Below are positions 34,109 to 41,550 of a DNA stretch of 64,000 nucleotides, in pieces. The notes beneath the pieces were generated by a model. The model searched no databases, was not told the DNA's origin, and saw nothing but the letters and a program-made list of their open reading frames with translations. Both the position numbers and the translations under genes were made by a program. The stretch is from Thermoproteota archaeon (lineage in GTDB: Archaea > Thermoproteota > Nitrososphaeria > Nitrososphaerales > Nitrosopumilaceae), in contig QQVN01000005.1 in assembly GCA_003352285.1 (NCBI GenBank), positions 62,001-126,000 of the forward strand, in the 5' to 3' direction. Positions within the stretch are counted from its first letter, which is position 1. Every line of letters starts with the position of its first letter.

Positions 34109-35041
34109 ATGAAATCGATAATGAATGCAAAACTATTCTCAGCACTAACACTGCTTCTAGTTTTAGCCATTGCACCAATTTCATCATCTGCATTTGCCCA
34201 AACAAGTGTGGAAGGCGATGTAAAAGCAAGTACAGGAAATACAGATGTTTCTGTAAGTGCTACAGCCGAAGTTGACGACGACCAAGACGGTACAACTGAT
34301 GAAAACGATGAGACGGATGAAACTGATGAATCAGACAGAGATGAAAGAAAAGAAGACAGAAAAGAAATCAGAGATGAAAGAAAAGAAGACAGAAAAGAAA
34401 TCAGAGATGAAAGAAAAGAAGACAGAAAAGAAATCAGAGATGAAAGAAAAGAAGACAGAAAAGAAATCAGAGATGAAAGACGAGATCAGATCAAAGACTT
34501 TAGAGAACAAGTTGCAGAAAGATATCAAGAGAGAATTCGTAATTCCGTTGATGCAGACATTAGACCACAAGTAGTTGATCCAAATAGACCAGCAGATCTA
34601 ACATTTGAAGGAAAGACTTCTGGATACATGCTATTTGGAAACATTGCATGGGGTTCACAAATTCATTTGACTGACGGTGTTGCTCATCACGCATCTGGCG
34701 ATATGTGGAGAGTTAAGACACATGGAGTCATCTCAATTGATGACAGCAGAACAGCAAAGATTGACATGTCTGGATATGCAAAAGGAAATAGAATTCTTCT
34801 CAATGGAAGTGGGGAGCTTGATAATGGTGAAAAAGTACGATTATTCTTGAGAGGACACTTTGCTCCAACCAATGAATATGGAGTCTTTGCACTAGCATTT
34901 ACTCAAGCAGGAGTTCACAACATAAACACTGGTGAGAAGATCCCATTGATGCATGTAGGAGAAGTCATTGTTACACCAACTACTGACGTTACTCCTGATG
35001 TATTAGGCGATGCTATCCCAGTACCAACAGATTTGGGTTAA
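34109..35041 (+). CDS. Secreted protein with charged 11-residue repeats
   Basis: A 310-residue exported protein: signal peptide (MKSIMNAKLFSALTLLLVLA... ending AFAQT), an acidic stretch (DDDQDGTTDENDETDETDES), about four tandem repeats of ERKEDRKEIRD (residues about 77-120), then a 170-residue C-terminal beta-rich domain (YMLFGNIAWGSQIHLTDGV, GRFF-like strands LFLRGHFAPTNEYG). The repeat block would form a long salt-bridged helix, a stalk between the surface and the C-terminal domain. No sorting signal is seen. An ATG four codons further in is an alternative start. Confidence 0.7.
   Translation: MKSIMNAKLFSALTLLLVLAIAPISSSAFAQTSVEGDVKASTGNTDVSVSATAEVDDDQDGTTDENDETDETDESDRDERKEDRKEIRDERKEDRKEIRDERKEDRKEIRDERKEDRKEIRDERRDQIKDFREQVAERYQERIRNSVDADIRPQVVDPNRPADLTFEGKTSGYMLFGNIAWGSQIHLTDGVAHHASGDMWRVKTHGVISIDDSRTAKIDMSGYAKGNRILLNGSGELDNGEKVRLFLRGHFAPTNEYGVFALAFTQAGVHNINTGEKIPLMHVGEVIVTPTTDVTPDVLGDAIPVPTDLG
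34338..34469. repeat. Four tandem 33-bp repeats
   Basis: Units starting GAGATGAAAG at 34338, 34371, 34404 and 34437 are virtually identical at DNA level; a fifth start at 34470 diverges. They encode 11 residues each, in frame, so copy number can change without breaking the gene. Confidence 0.85.
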
Positions 35042-35155
35042 TCCCATTTCATTTTTTATTTTTGATAAAAAATTGTACAGTTTTTTTTATAAAACTAAAT
35101 AAACGCAAAGTCAAAAGCTGATGAATTTCATATACAATGAAGAGTAAGTTTCCTT

Positions 35156-35401
35156 ATGGAAACAGTATATGTGTTAATTCAGTGTGACTTGGGTTCAGAA
35201 GTCGAGATTATCCAAAGTCTGATGAAGATTTCCGAGGTAAAAGAGGTTCGTGGAACCTACGGAATTTATGATATTTTTTGCAAGATAGAGGCAGATTCAA
35301 AGGATTCCCTAGATGGGGTAATTACTAATAAAGTCAGAAAAATTCCAAAGATTCGCTCTACAATTTCACTGCATTGGATTCCAACCCAAGGTGGGAGATA
35401 G
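35156..35401 (+). CDS. Stand-alone Lrp/AsnC ligand-binding (RAM) domain protein
   Basis: An 81-residue protein with only the C-terminal RAM domain of Lrp/AsnC regulators: a beta-alpha-beta-beta-alpha-beta pattern (VYVLIQCDLGSEVEIIQSLMK, VRGTYGIYDIFCKIEA, STISLHWIP). There is no DNA-binding part. Such single RAM proteins form ring oligomers that bind amino acids and may tune full-length Lrp proteins. CATATAC about 27 bases upstream fits a leaderless start at ATG 35156. It shares one base with the next gene. Confidence 0.85.
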   Translation: METVYVLIQCDLGSEVEIIQSLMKISEVKEVRGTYGIYDIFCKIEADSKDSLDGVITNKVRKIPKIRSTISLHWIPTQGGR

Positions 35402-35637
35402 TGATTCAAAAGCAATTTGACCCAGATTTACTATACAATAGGATTGTCCACTATTACATTGACAAAAAAGGATTCTCTAAGGAACAGGCCAACTTAATTG
35501 CGCAAAGAGTTGTCAAGCGAGAAAAAGAGCGAAGACAATGCAAGAATCAGAATTGCCATCACTCACTTGATGATCATATAAGAAATTCAGACACGTGTTT
35601 GAAATTAAATTGTGATTGTGTAAAATTTGTAAATTAG
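35401..35637 (+). CDS. Hypothetical protein with cysteine-rich C-terminus
   Basis: I use the GTG at 35401, which overlaps the last base of the preceding stop (TAGTG), giving 78 residues beginning VIQKQFDPDLLYNRIV. A helical, basic N-terminal part (ANLIAQRVVKREKERRQ) leads to CKNQNCHHSLDDH and CLKLNCDCVKF, several Cys/His that could bind zinc. The tight junction with the RAM-domain gene implies co-expression. Function unknown. Confidence 0.6.
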   Translation: MIQKQFDPDLLYNRIVHYYIDKKGFSKEQANLIAQRVVKREKERRQCKNQNCHHSLDDHIRNSDTCLKLNCDCVKFVN

Positions 35638-35638
35638 T

Positions 35639-36031
35639 TTATCCGCCAGACATATCCATTGATTCAGATAAAGAGATCTTCTTTTCTACTTTTTCTTCGG
35701 ACTCGTCGGCTTGCCCTTCATCTTCTAACTGCATCTGTTCTTCCAAGTCTTTTACTGCATCATCATTAGTATCAACATCCATTGTTACTCCACCTTCAAT
35801 GATTTCACCCCAACCTGCAGAAAACAATCGCTCAGCAGTATCTGGCAACACACATGCCGCAGAGCCATCATTTTTTACCATAAGCTGATAGCCAGTCATG
35901 CAAATTACCTCTTCAGCTGGCACACCAGCAGCCATTTGTTGTCTTGGGGGTTTGAATGCGTCAGCTGAAACTCCTGCTATTGAAATAGTTCCAGCAAGAA
36001 TAATTGCTAGTAAAAGAATTGTCTTTTGCAA
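35639..36031 (-). CDS. Secreted protein with thaumarchaeal cysteine-pair domain
   Basis: A 130-residue exported protein, TTG start, signal peptide MQKTILLLAIILAGTISIAG ending near VSADA. The mature N-terminus has a module repeated in many proteins of this lineage: GVPAEEVICMTGYQLMVKNDGSAACV...TAERLFSAGW, with two cysteines likely forming a disulfide. The C-terminal 50 residues are acidic and helical. TTAAATAAAA sits about 28 bases before the start. Role not known; exported, perhaps a surface or binding protein. Confidence 0.65.
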   Translation of the reverse strand: MQKTILLLAIILAGTISIAGVSADAFKPPRQQMAAGVPAEEVICMTGYQLMVKNDGSAACVLPDTAERLFSAGWGEIIEGGVTMDVDTNDDAVKDLEEQMQLEDEGQADESEEKVEKKISLSESMDMSGG

Positions 36032-36074
36032 TCAGTTAACGGACTAATCTTTTTTATTTAACCTTTTATCTGAA

Positions 36075-37055
36075 CTAGAAAAAATCATCGAGTGAATCTT
36101 CACGTAGGGGTTGTGCATCCAGACCCAGTTTTCTTAGATGTGCAGCAAATTCCTCAACAAAACCATGAATCGTGTATACTTTTTCAGCTTCAGATCGCAA
36201 AACCATATCTGTTAATTCATTAAAATCACAATGGTCACTCAGTGGAATAGAAAAATCACATTTTCTTCCAAATGGAAATCGCATTGATTTTGCCCATCCA
36301 GTAAAACCAACAGTCATTGCACCATATTTTGATTTCATGTGTTTTACAAATGAATTTTTTTCAGACATCATGGGAGACACCATAACCCATGGTTTTTTAT
36401 CAAGTAATCCAAGTTTTTCTGCTTCAGAATGACCCTTTGCGTCCTTGAGGTCAACGCCTAATCTCCTATGCAAATCATTCATTGACTTGACAGAGTCATG
36501 GTAGTACAGAGGATCCCAATGGCCAAATAACTGAGATATTGTCTGTGCCTTTCCTAGTTGATAACCCATCAGTATTACAGGAGTACCTCGTGAATAGCAT
36601 TCTGAAATTATCTGGTTAACCTGTTGTTCGATTTCGTGGATTTTTGGAAAAGCAAATTCTGGCAATCCAAAGGTGCATTCTGTGATCAGTGTCTTGCATT
36701 TAGGAACAGTTGCACCTTTTAGAAACCCACGATTACGAGTACAGATATCGCCAGTGTAAAAAACATCATCTGCTAACAAGCCCATAGAGCCCAAAATATG
36801 ACCACTATCAACTAATGAAAAATCTTCAAGAGAAGCTACATGGTTATGCATCTCAAATCCTCGGAGAGTTGCAATTTGATTTGTTTCATTTGAAGCAAGT
36901 ATTGTCCCTCCGTTTTTTGTTGGCAGGTGATCAAAATGTGCATGTGAGACAAAATTTACACCTTCTTGAATTGCTTTTTTTGGATCTAGTGTAACAGTTG
37001 TGTTATTTATCTGACAGACAATCCCATTTTCTGTCATTCTGATTTTATTCAACAT
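36075..37055 (-). CDS. Metallo-beta-lactamase-fold nuclease (RNA/DNA processing type)
   Basis: A 326-residue MBL-fold protein. Metal motifs: SHAHFDHLP (HxHxDH), the GHILGS segment, YTGDI with the bridging aspartate, and LSDHCDFNEL with the later histidine near the end. The C-terminal IHGF segment follows the pattern of the RNA/DNA-cleaving subgroup (exonucleases annotated as mRNA 3'-end processing factors, or SNM1/Artemis relatives). No KH or beta-CASP insertion of full size is obvious, so I cannot tell RNA from DNA activity. ATG start, monocistronic. Confidence 0.8.
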   Translation of the reverse strand: MLNKIRMTENGIVCQINNTTVTLDPKKAIQEGVNFVSHAHFDHLPTKNGGTILASNETNQIATLRGFEMHNHVASLEDFSLVDSGHILGSMGLLADDVFYTGDICTRNRGFLKGATVPKCKTLITECTFGLPEFAFPKIHEIEQQVNQIISECYSRGTPVILMGYQLGKAQTISQLFGHWDPLYYHDSVKSMNDLHRRLGVDLKDAKGHSEAEKLGLLDKKPWVMVSPMMSEKNSFVKHMKSKYGAMTVGFTGWAKSMRFPFGRKCDFSIPLSDHCDFNELTDMVLRSEAEKVYTIHGFVEEFAAHLRKLGLDAQPLREDSLDDFF

Positions 37056-37131
37056 AGAAACGAAAGTAAAATTCGATATAAACTGAGAGTTTAGTCAACT
37101 AGACATTAGGATCAATTGGTTTTTGACAAAA

Positions 37132-37635
37132 TCACTTTACCAAGACAACAGGACAATTTGCATTCAATGCAACATCAGTGGAGACGCGTCCAAGCATCAT
37201 CTCTTTTGGCATACCTTTTCCTCTAGTTCCCATCACAGTGAGATCAATCTTGTTTGTGCTGATAAATGAAATCAAAGTTTCAGCAATGGAATGAGAACTT
37301 AACAGTGCATGATCAAAAGGGACATTAAGCTTTTTGGCCTGACTTTGCATCTTTCTAATTTGCTCTTTGAGAATATCCTTACTGCTTTTTGTCATGTTCT
37401 TTTCTCTTCCAGGAGTGTCATTTACCCAACTCTTCTCAATGCTGTCCTGTATTATCGAGACTACTACAAGGGATGCGTTTCGTTTTTGGGCCATATCGAG
37501 GGCAAATCCAAATGCCCGCACAGCATGTTTTGAATTATCAAAAGGAACTAGTATCTTTTTGATAAGTGAGCCCTGAACCGTAGAGCAGCTATCAAGGTCA
37601 GTACATAGAATCTGACTCACACCATTTGAATCCAC
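37132..37635 (-). CDS. Universal stress protein (UspA family)
   Basis: A 167-residue protein with GTG start. One Usp domain: KKILVPFDNSKHAVRAFGFALDMA at the N-terminal strand/helix, and the nucleotide-binding end MGTRGKGMPKEMMLGRVSTDVALNANCPVVLVK, with the G-2x-G-9x-G[S/T] pattern that binds ATP. About 23 residues precede the domain. Usp proteins support survival under stress or starvation. Not in an operon with its neighbours. Confidence 0.88.
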   Translation of the reverse strand: MDSNGVSQILCTDLDSCSTVQGSLIKKILVPFDNSKHAVRAFGFALDMAQKRNASLVVVSIIQDSIEKSWVNDTPGREKNMTKSSKDILKEQIRKMQSQAKKLNVPFDHALLSSHSIAETLISFISTNKIDLTVMGTRGKGMPKEMMLGRVSTDVALNANCPVVLVK

Positions 37636-37759
37636 ATATGTAATTTGATTTTGGATGATAAATTCAGATGTTTGTTCAATTATGATAAAACTATCATAAA
37701 TGCTGTAGTATAATGAAAAATCAACAGAATTTTATTCCCATCTAGGGATAGCAAAATAA

Positions 37760-38377
37760 TTGCTTAATCTTGGAATATTGATATCTGGTCGCGGTAGTAA
37801 CATGGAAGCCATTCTAAAGGCCATCAAAAGGAAAAAGATTCCAATCAATGTTGCTGTTGTAATTTCAAACAAATCAGATGCGAGGGGTTTAGTGATTGCA
37901 CAAAAATTTGGAATAAAAACAGAAGTTGTGGAAAGTAAAGGATTCAAGGGGACAAGATGGGATTATGATAAAATGTTAATCTCAGTTTTAGAAAAATACA
38001 AAGTAACCCCAAAGAATGGACTAGTTTGTTTAGCAGGTTTTATGAGAATTATCAGCTCAGAGTTTGTTAGAAAGTACAAGCACAGAATTTTGAATATGCA
38101 TCCTGCATTATTGCCATCTTTTCCGGGACTTGATGCACAAAAACAAGCAGTTGAATATGGTGCAAAGTATTCTGGATGCACTGTACACTTTGTAGATGAG
38201 GGAGTAGATACAGGTCCAGTAATTATTCAATCAGTCGTTAAAGTAAAAGAAGATGATACATCAGAGACATTGGCAAAAAGAATTCTTGTGCAAGAACATA
38301 AAATCTATCCAGAAGCTGTTAGATTAATTGCAGAAGGCAGGGTAAAAATTATTGGAAGAAGGACAAAGATAAATTAA
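37760..38377 (+). CDS. purN: Phosphoribosylglycinamide formyltransferase
   Basis: A 205-residue PurN that transfers a formyl group from 10-formyl-THF to GAR, the third step of purine synthesis. The N-terminal ISGRGSNMEAIL, LAGFMRI, MHPALLPSFPGLDAQKQAVEYG and GCTVHFVDEGVDTGP with the catalytic Asn/His/Asp region (substituted N by M-H context) match the family. Start is TTG at 37760 (LNLGILISGRG). Its stop overlaps that of the convergent cupin gene by four bases. folD, the cyclo-ligase and purD follow, grouping formyl-folate supply with its users. Confidence 0.92.
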   Translation: MLNLGILISGRGSNMEAILKAIKRKKIPINVAVVISNKSDARGLVIAQKFGIKTEVVESKGFKGTRWDYDKMLISVLEKYKVTPKNGLVCLAGFMRIISSEFVRKYKHRILNMHPALLPSFPGLDAQKQAVEYGAKYSGCTVHFVDEGVDTGPVIIQSVVKVKEDDTSETLAKRILVQEHKIYPEAVRLIAEGRVKIIGRRTKIN

Positions 38378-38694
38378 GAATCCGGTCCGCCAAAAAAATA
38401 CACAACAACTAGTTCTTTTGTGTTTGAATGAAAATAATGCTCAATATCTTTTTGAACAAAAAATGCTTTTCCATCAGATACCGAGTAATCCTTTTTGTTT
38501 ATTCTAAGACACCCGTCTCCTCGGACTACATAATACACCTCATCAGAATCGTGAGGTGCTTGAGTATCTTCTTCACCAGGTTGCAGTACAAGAATTCCCG
38601 CGGCTATATTTTGACGATTCAGAAATGTGTGAAAATAGTTTGATTGTTTTTTCAAGTCAGATACGTATTGCATAGTATCAAATTCAATTTTCAT
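38374..38694 (-). CDS. Small cupin-domain protein
   Basis: A 106-residue single cupin: conserved motif 1 around LQPGEEDTQAPHDSDEVYYVVRGDG (two metal histidine/glutamate positions) and motif 2 KAFFVQKDIEHYFHS. Such small cupins bind a divalent metal and range from isomerases to dioxygenases or regulators; the activity here is unknown. ATG start, convergent with purN and overlapping its stop. Confidence 0.8.
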   Translation of the reverse strand: MKIEFDTMQYVSDLKKQSNYFHTFLNRQNIAAGILVLQPGEEDTQAPHDSDEVYYVVRGDGCLRINKKDYSVSDGKAFFVQKDIEHYFHSNTKELVVVYFFGGPDS

Positions 38695-38782
38695 GAATAA
38701 TCAGATGAAAATTTACTTTTAAAGTTAGTTCCAAAGGAATAACTCTCCAAGAATTAAATAAGTAATCCATGACGGTACACTA

Positions 38783-39646
38783 TTGACTGGAATAAAAATT
38801 GACGGCAAAATCATTGCAGAATCTGTAAAAAACAGAATCAAACTGGCAGTTGATGAGCTAAAAAAACAGGGAGTATCACCATGCCTTGCTACAGTACTTG
38901 TAGGAGACAATCCAGCATCTGCAACTTATGTTAAAAATAAACACAAAGCATGTGAAGAGGTTGGAATTACTACAAAGGATCACAAGTTGCCATCTACAAT
39001 TACTCAAAATGAGCTAAACGAGGTTATTGATTCACTAAATTCAGATTCTGCAGTACATGGAATTTTGGTACAGCTGCCATTACCAAATCAAATTGATGAA
39101 TTTCAAACAATAACTAGAATATCACCTATCAAAGATGTAGACGGCTTAACTCCGCATAATGCAGGACTTTTGGCGATGAAAAAGGCAGTTCTGGTTGCAT
39201 GTACTCCATCAGGAGTTATGGAGATGTTTGATTATCACAACATAGACCTTGCTGGAAAAGATGTGGTTTTGATTAATAGGAGCAACCTTGTGGGAAAGCC
39301 ACTTTACCATTTGCTCTTAGAGAAAAATGCCACTGTAATTACTTGTCATTCAAAAACAAAGGATCTAAAAAAGCACTGTCAAAATGCAGACGTAATAATT
39401 ACAGCAGTTGGAGATAGAACAAAATTTGAGCTAACCCCAGATATGATAAAGCAAGGTGCAATAGTAATTGATGTGGCAATTACAAGACACAATGACAAGC
39501 TTGCTGGCGATGCAGATTATAATAAAATTATAGAAAAGGCTTCCTTTGCAACACCAGTCCCAGGAGGAGTCGGACCCATGACAGTTGCAATGCTTTTAAA
39601 AAATACAGTTACTGCAGCATCATTGAGTAAAGGACTTGGAAGCTGA
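38783..39646 (+). CDS. folD: Methylene-THF dehydrogenase/cyclohydrolase
   Basis: A 287-residue bifunctional FolD linking 5,10-methylene-THF to 10-formyl-THF with NAD(P). Motifs: VLVGDNPASATYVKNKHKACEEVG with the catalytic lysine/tyrosine, GILVQLPLP, SPIKDVDGLTPHNAG, INRSNLVGKP (nucleotide site) and PVPGGVGPMTVAML. Start is TTG at 38783. The cyclo-ligase gene overlaps its end by 11 bases. Its presence shows a folate-type C1 pathway in this archaeon. Confidence 0.95.
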   Translation: MTGIKIDGKIIAESVKNRIKLAVDELKKQGVSPCLATVLVGDNPASATYVKNKHKACEEVGITTKDHKLPSTITQNELNEVIDSLNSDSAVHGILVQLPLPNQIDEFQTITRISPIKDVDGLTPHNAGLLAMKKAVLVACTPSGVMEMFDYHNIDLAGKDVVLINRSNLVGKPLYHLLLEKNATVITCHSKTKDLKKHCQNADVIITAVGDRTKFELTPDMIKQGAIVIDVAITRHNDKLAGDADYNKIIEKASFATPVPGGVGPMTVAMLLKNTVTAASLSKGLGS

Positions 39647-40205
39647 TCCTGTAAAAGCATCTCTTAGAAAAACTCTACTTGAAAAAAGAGATGGAATTTC
39701 ATTTGAACTGCTAAAAATTTCTAGTAAGAAAATTCACAAGAATCTAAAAAAGATCAAAGAGTTCAAGGATGCGGAAAATATTGCATGCTACTATCCAATC
39801 GGAAGTGAAGTGTTCACACAAGAAATCATTCAGGAAGCATTAAGCAATAACAAAAACGTCTTTTTACCAAGAATTGAAGGAAATTCACTTAGTTTTAGAA
39901 AGATAACAGGCACAAAAGATCTACAACATGGAAAATTTGACATACTAGAGCCAAAAGAAGACTGTCCTGTTTTTGAGAGTCTTGATGTCGTATTGGTTCC
40001 AACTATTGGTGCATCAAAGGATGGTGCCAGATTAGGATACGGTCATGGGTATTATGATAGATTTCTATCAAAAGTCAAGACAACATCCATTGCACTGACA
40101 TTTTCAAAGCAGATCATAAAGTCAGTTCCAGCATATGTGCACGATGTCAAAGTGAATTGGATTGTAACTGAAGATAAAGTGATTAACGCATCAAAGATAG
40201 GCTAG
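39636..40205 (+). CDS. 5-formyltetrahydrofolate cyclo-ligase family protein
   Basis: A 189-residue protein that converts 5-formyl-THF to 5,10-methenyl-THF using ATP. The N-terminal basic helix (KASLRKTLLEKRD), YYPIGSEVFTQEII, the FLPRIEG strand and the C-terminal VPTIGASKDGARLGYGHGYYDRFL (metal and ATP binding) are characteristic. TTG start at 39636 inside the end of folD, so translation is coupled. It is convergent with purD, which it overlaps by 15 bases. Confidence 0.9.
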   Translation: MEADPVKASLRKTLLEKRDGISFELLKISSKKIHKNLKKIKEFKDAENIACYYPIGSEVFTQEIIQEALSNNKNVFLPRIEGNSLSFRKITGTKDLQHGKFDILEPKEDCPVFESLDVVLVPTIGASKDGARLGYGHGYYDRFLSKVKTTSIALTFSKQIIKSVPAYVHDVKVNWIVTEDKVINASKIG

Positions 40206-41453
40206 GCCTTTTTTGCCAATATCTTTTCTGCAATATTTGTGAGGCCAAGATATTTTTTCTGTAGCAGAATATGCATTATCAATTGCATTTCTTAGTGAAT
40301 CACCTAAAGCAGTTACTCCCAACACTCGGCCACCATTTGTTAGAATTTTTCCATTAACAGAATTTGTTCCAGCATGAAACACGTAAGAAGTATCATCATT
40401 TGCATCTAATCCTGAAATCTCCTCACCTTTGGGATAAGATTCTGGATAACCTTGTGATGCTAAAACAATGCACACTGCACTTTGTTTTTTCCAAGAAGGC
40501 ATTGGTAGAGAATTCAAATTTCCAGTTGATGCAGCATACAGATAATCATACAAATCAAAATCCATTCGCATTGTGATTGGTTGGCATTCAGGATCACCCA
40601 TTCTTACATTATACTCTAACACAAATGGCTCTTTGTTTTTTATCATTATTCCAGCATACAAAAATCCTCGAAATGTGTTTCCTTCTTTTTTCATTGCATG
40701 AATTGTTTTATCTATGATGTCTGTTTGAATTTTTTTAGCCATGGATTCATCAATGATTGGAGTTGGAGAATATGCACCCATACCACCAGTGTTAGGTCCT
40801 TTGTCATCATCATAGATTCTCTTATGGTCTTGACTAGATGCCATTGGCACTGCAACGTTACCATCTGATAGTGCAATGTATGATGCTTCTATGCCATCAA
40901 TTCTTTCTTCAATTATTATCTTGTTTCCAGCATCACCAAATGTTTTTTTTACAAGAATCGTATCGATTGCAGAGAAAGCCTCGTCTTTACTATTGCAGAC
41001 AATCACTCCCTTTCCTGCTGCAAGCCCATCGGCTTTTACAACAACAGGATGATCAACAGACTCTACATATGATGATGCTTCGTTATGGTCATCAAATATT
41101 TCGAATTTGGCAGTTGGAATATCGTTTCTTTTCATAAACTGCTTTGCCCAAATTTTACTTGATTCTAATTGCGCTCCATTTTTTGATGGTCCAAATATTC
41201 CCAAGTTTTTGGATTCAAAGTAATCCACGATGCCATTGGCAAGTGGAACCTCTGGCCCTACAACGGTAAAACATTGGTTTTTTGAAGCAAAATCGGCCAA
41301 TTCCTTGATGTTCTCAACTGGGATAGGTACGTTATTTTTCGTTCCACCGTTTCCAGGGGAAGTAAAGACTTTGTCGACTTTGCTACTTTGTGAGAGCTTC
41401 CAAGATAATGCATGTTCACGTCCGCCAGAGCCTACTACAAGGATATTTACCAA
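40191..41453 (-). CDS. purD: Phosphoribosylamine-glycine ligase
   Basis: A 420-residue ATP-grasp enzyme making GAR from phosphoribosylamine, glycine and ATP, the second purine step. Clear parts: VVGSGGREHALSWKL, VVGPEVPLANGIVD, VVKADGLAAGKGVIV, DHKRIYDDDKGPNTGGMGAYSP, and LEYNVRMGDPECQ. Start is TTG at 41453. It opposes the folD pair; PurN (its successor in the pathway) is about 1.8 kb away on the other strand. Confidence 0.95.
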   Translation of the reverse strand: MVNILVVGSGGREHALSWKLSQSSKVDKVFTSPGNGGTKNNVPIPVENIKELADFASKNQCFTVVGPEVPLANGIVDYFESKNLGIFGPSKNGAQLESSKIWAKQFMKRNDIPTAKFEIFDDHNEASSYVESVDHPVVVKADGLAAGKGVIVCNSKDEAFSAIDTILVKKTFGDAGNKIIIEERIDGIEASYIALSDGNVAVPMASSQDHKRIYDDDKGPNTGGMGAYSPTPIIDESMAKKIQTDIIDKTIHAMKKEGNTFRGFLYAGIMIKNKEPFVLEYNVRMGDPECQPITMRMDFDLYDYLYAASTGNLNSLPMPSWKKQSAVCIVLASQGYPESYPKGEEISGLDANDDTSYVFHAGTNSVNGKILTNGGRVLGVTALGDSLRNAIDNAYSATEKISWPHKYCRKDIGKKGLAYL

Positions 41454-41550
41454 TAAATGAGATTTTCAACTCTGTAATATTAATCCAAAATTGTTTCATA
41501 CTGCAAAACTAATTTAGCTTTATAATGTCATCAGCATTTAGCGTTTTCAG

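Noticed and set aside
34338-34469. A short CRISPR array
   Set aside because: The units are contiguous, without unique spacers, and lie in frame within a protein.
34331-34574. Alternative open frames on both strands across the charged repeats
   Set aside because: They come from the 33-bp periodicity with no stop codons in any frame; only the signal-peptide frame makes a sensible protein.
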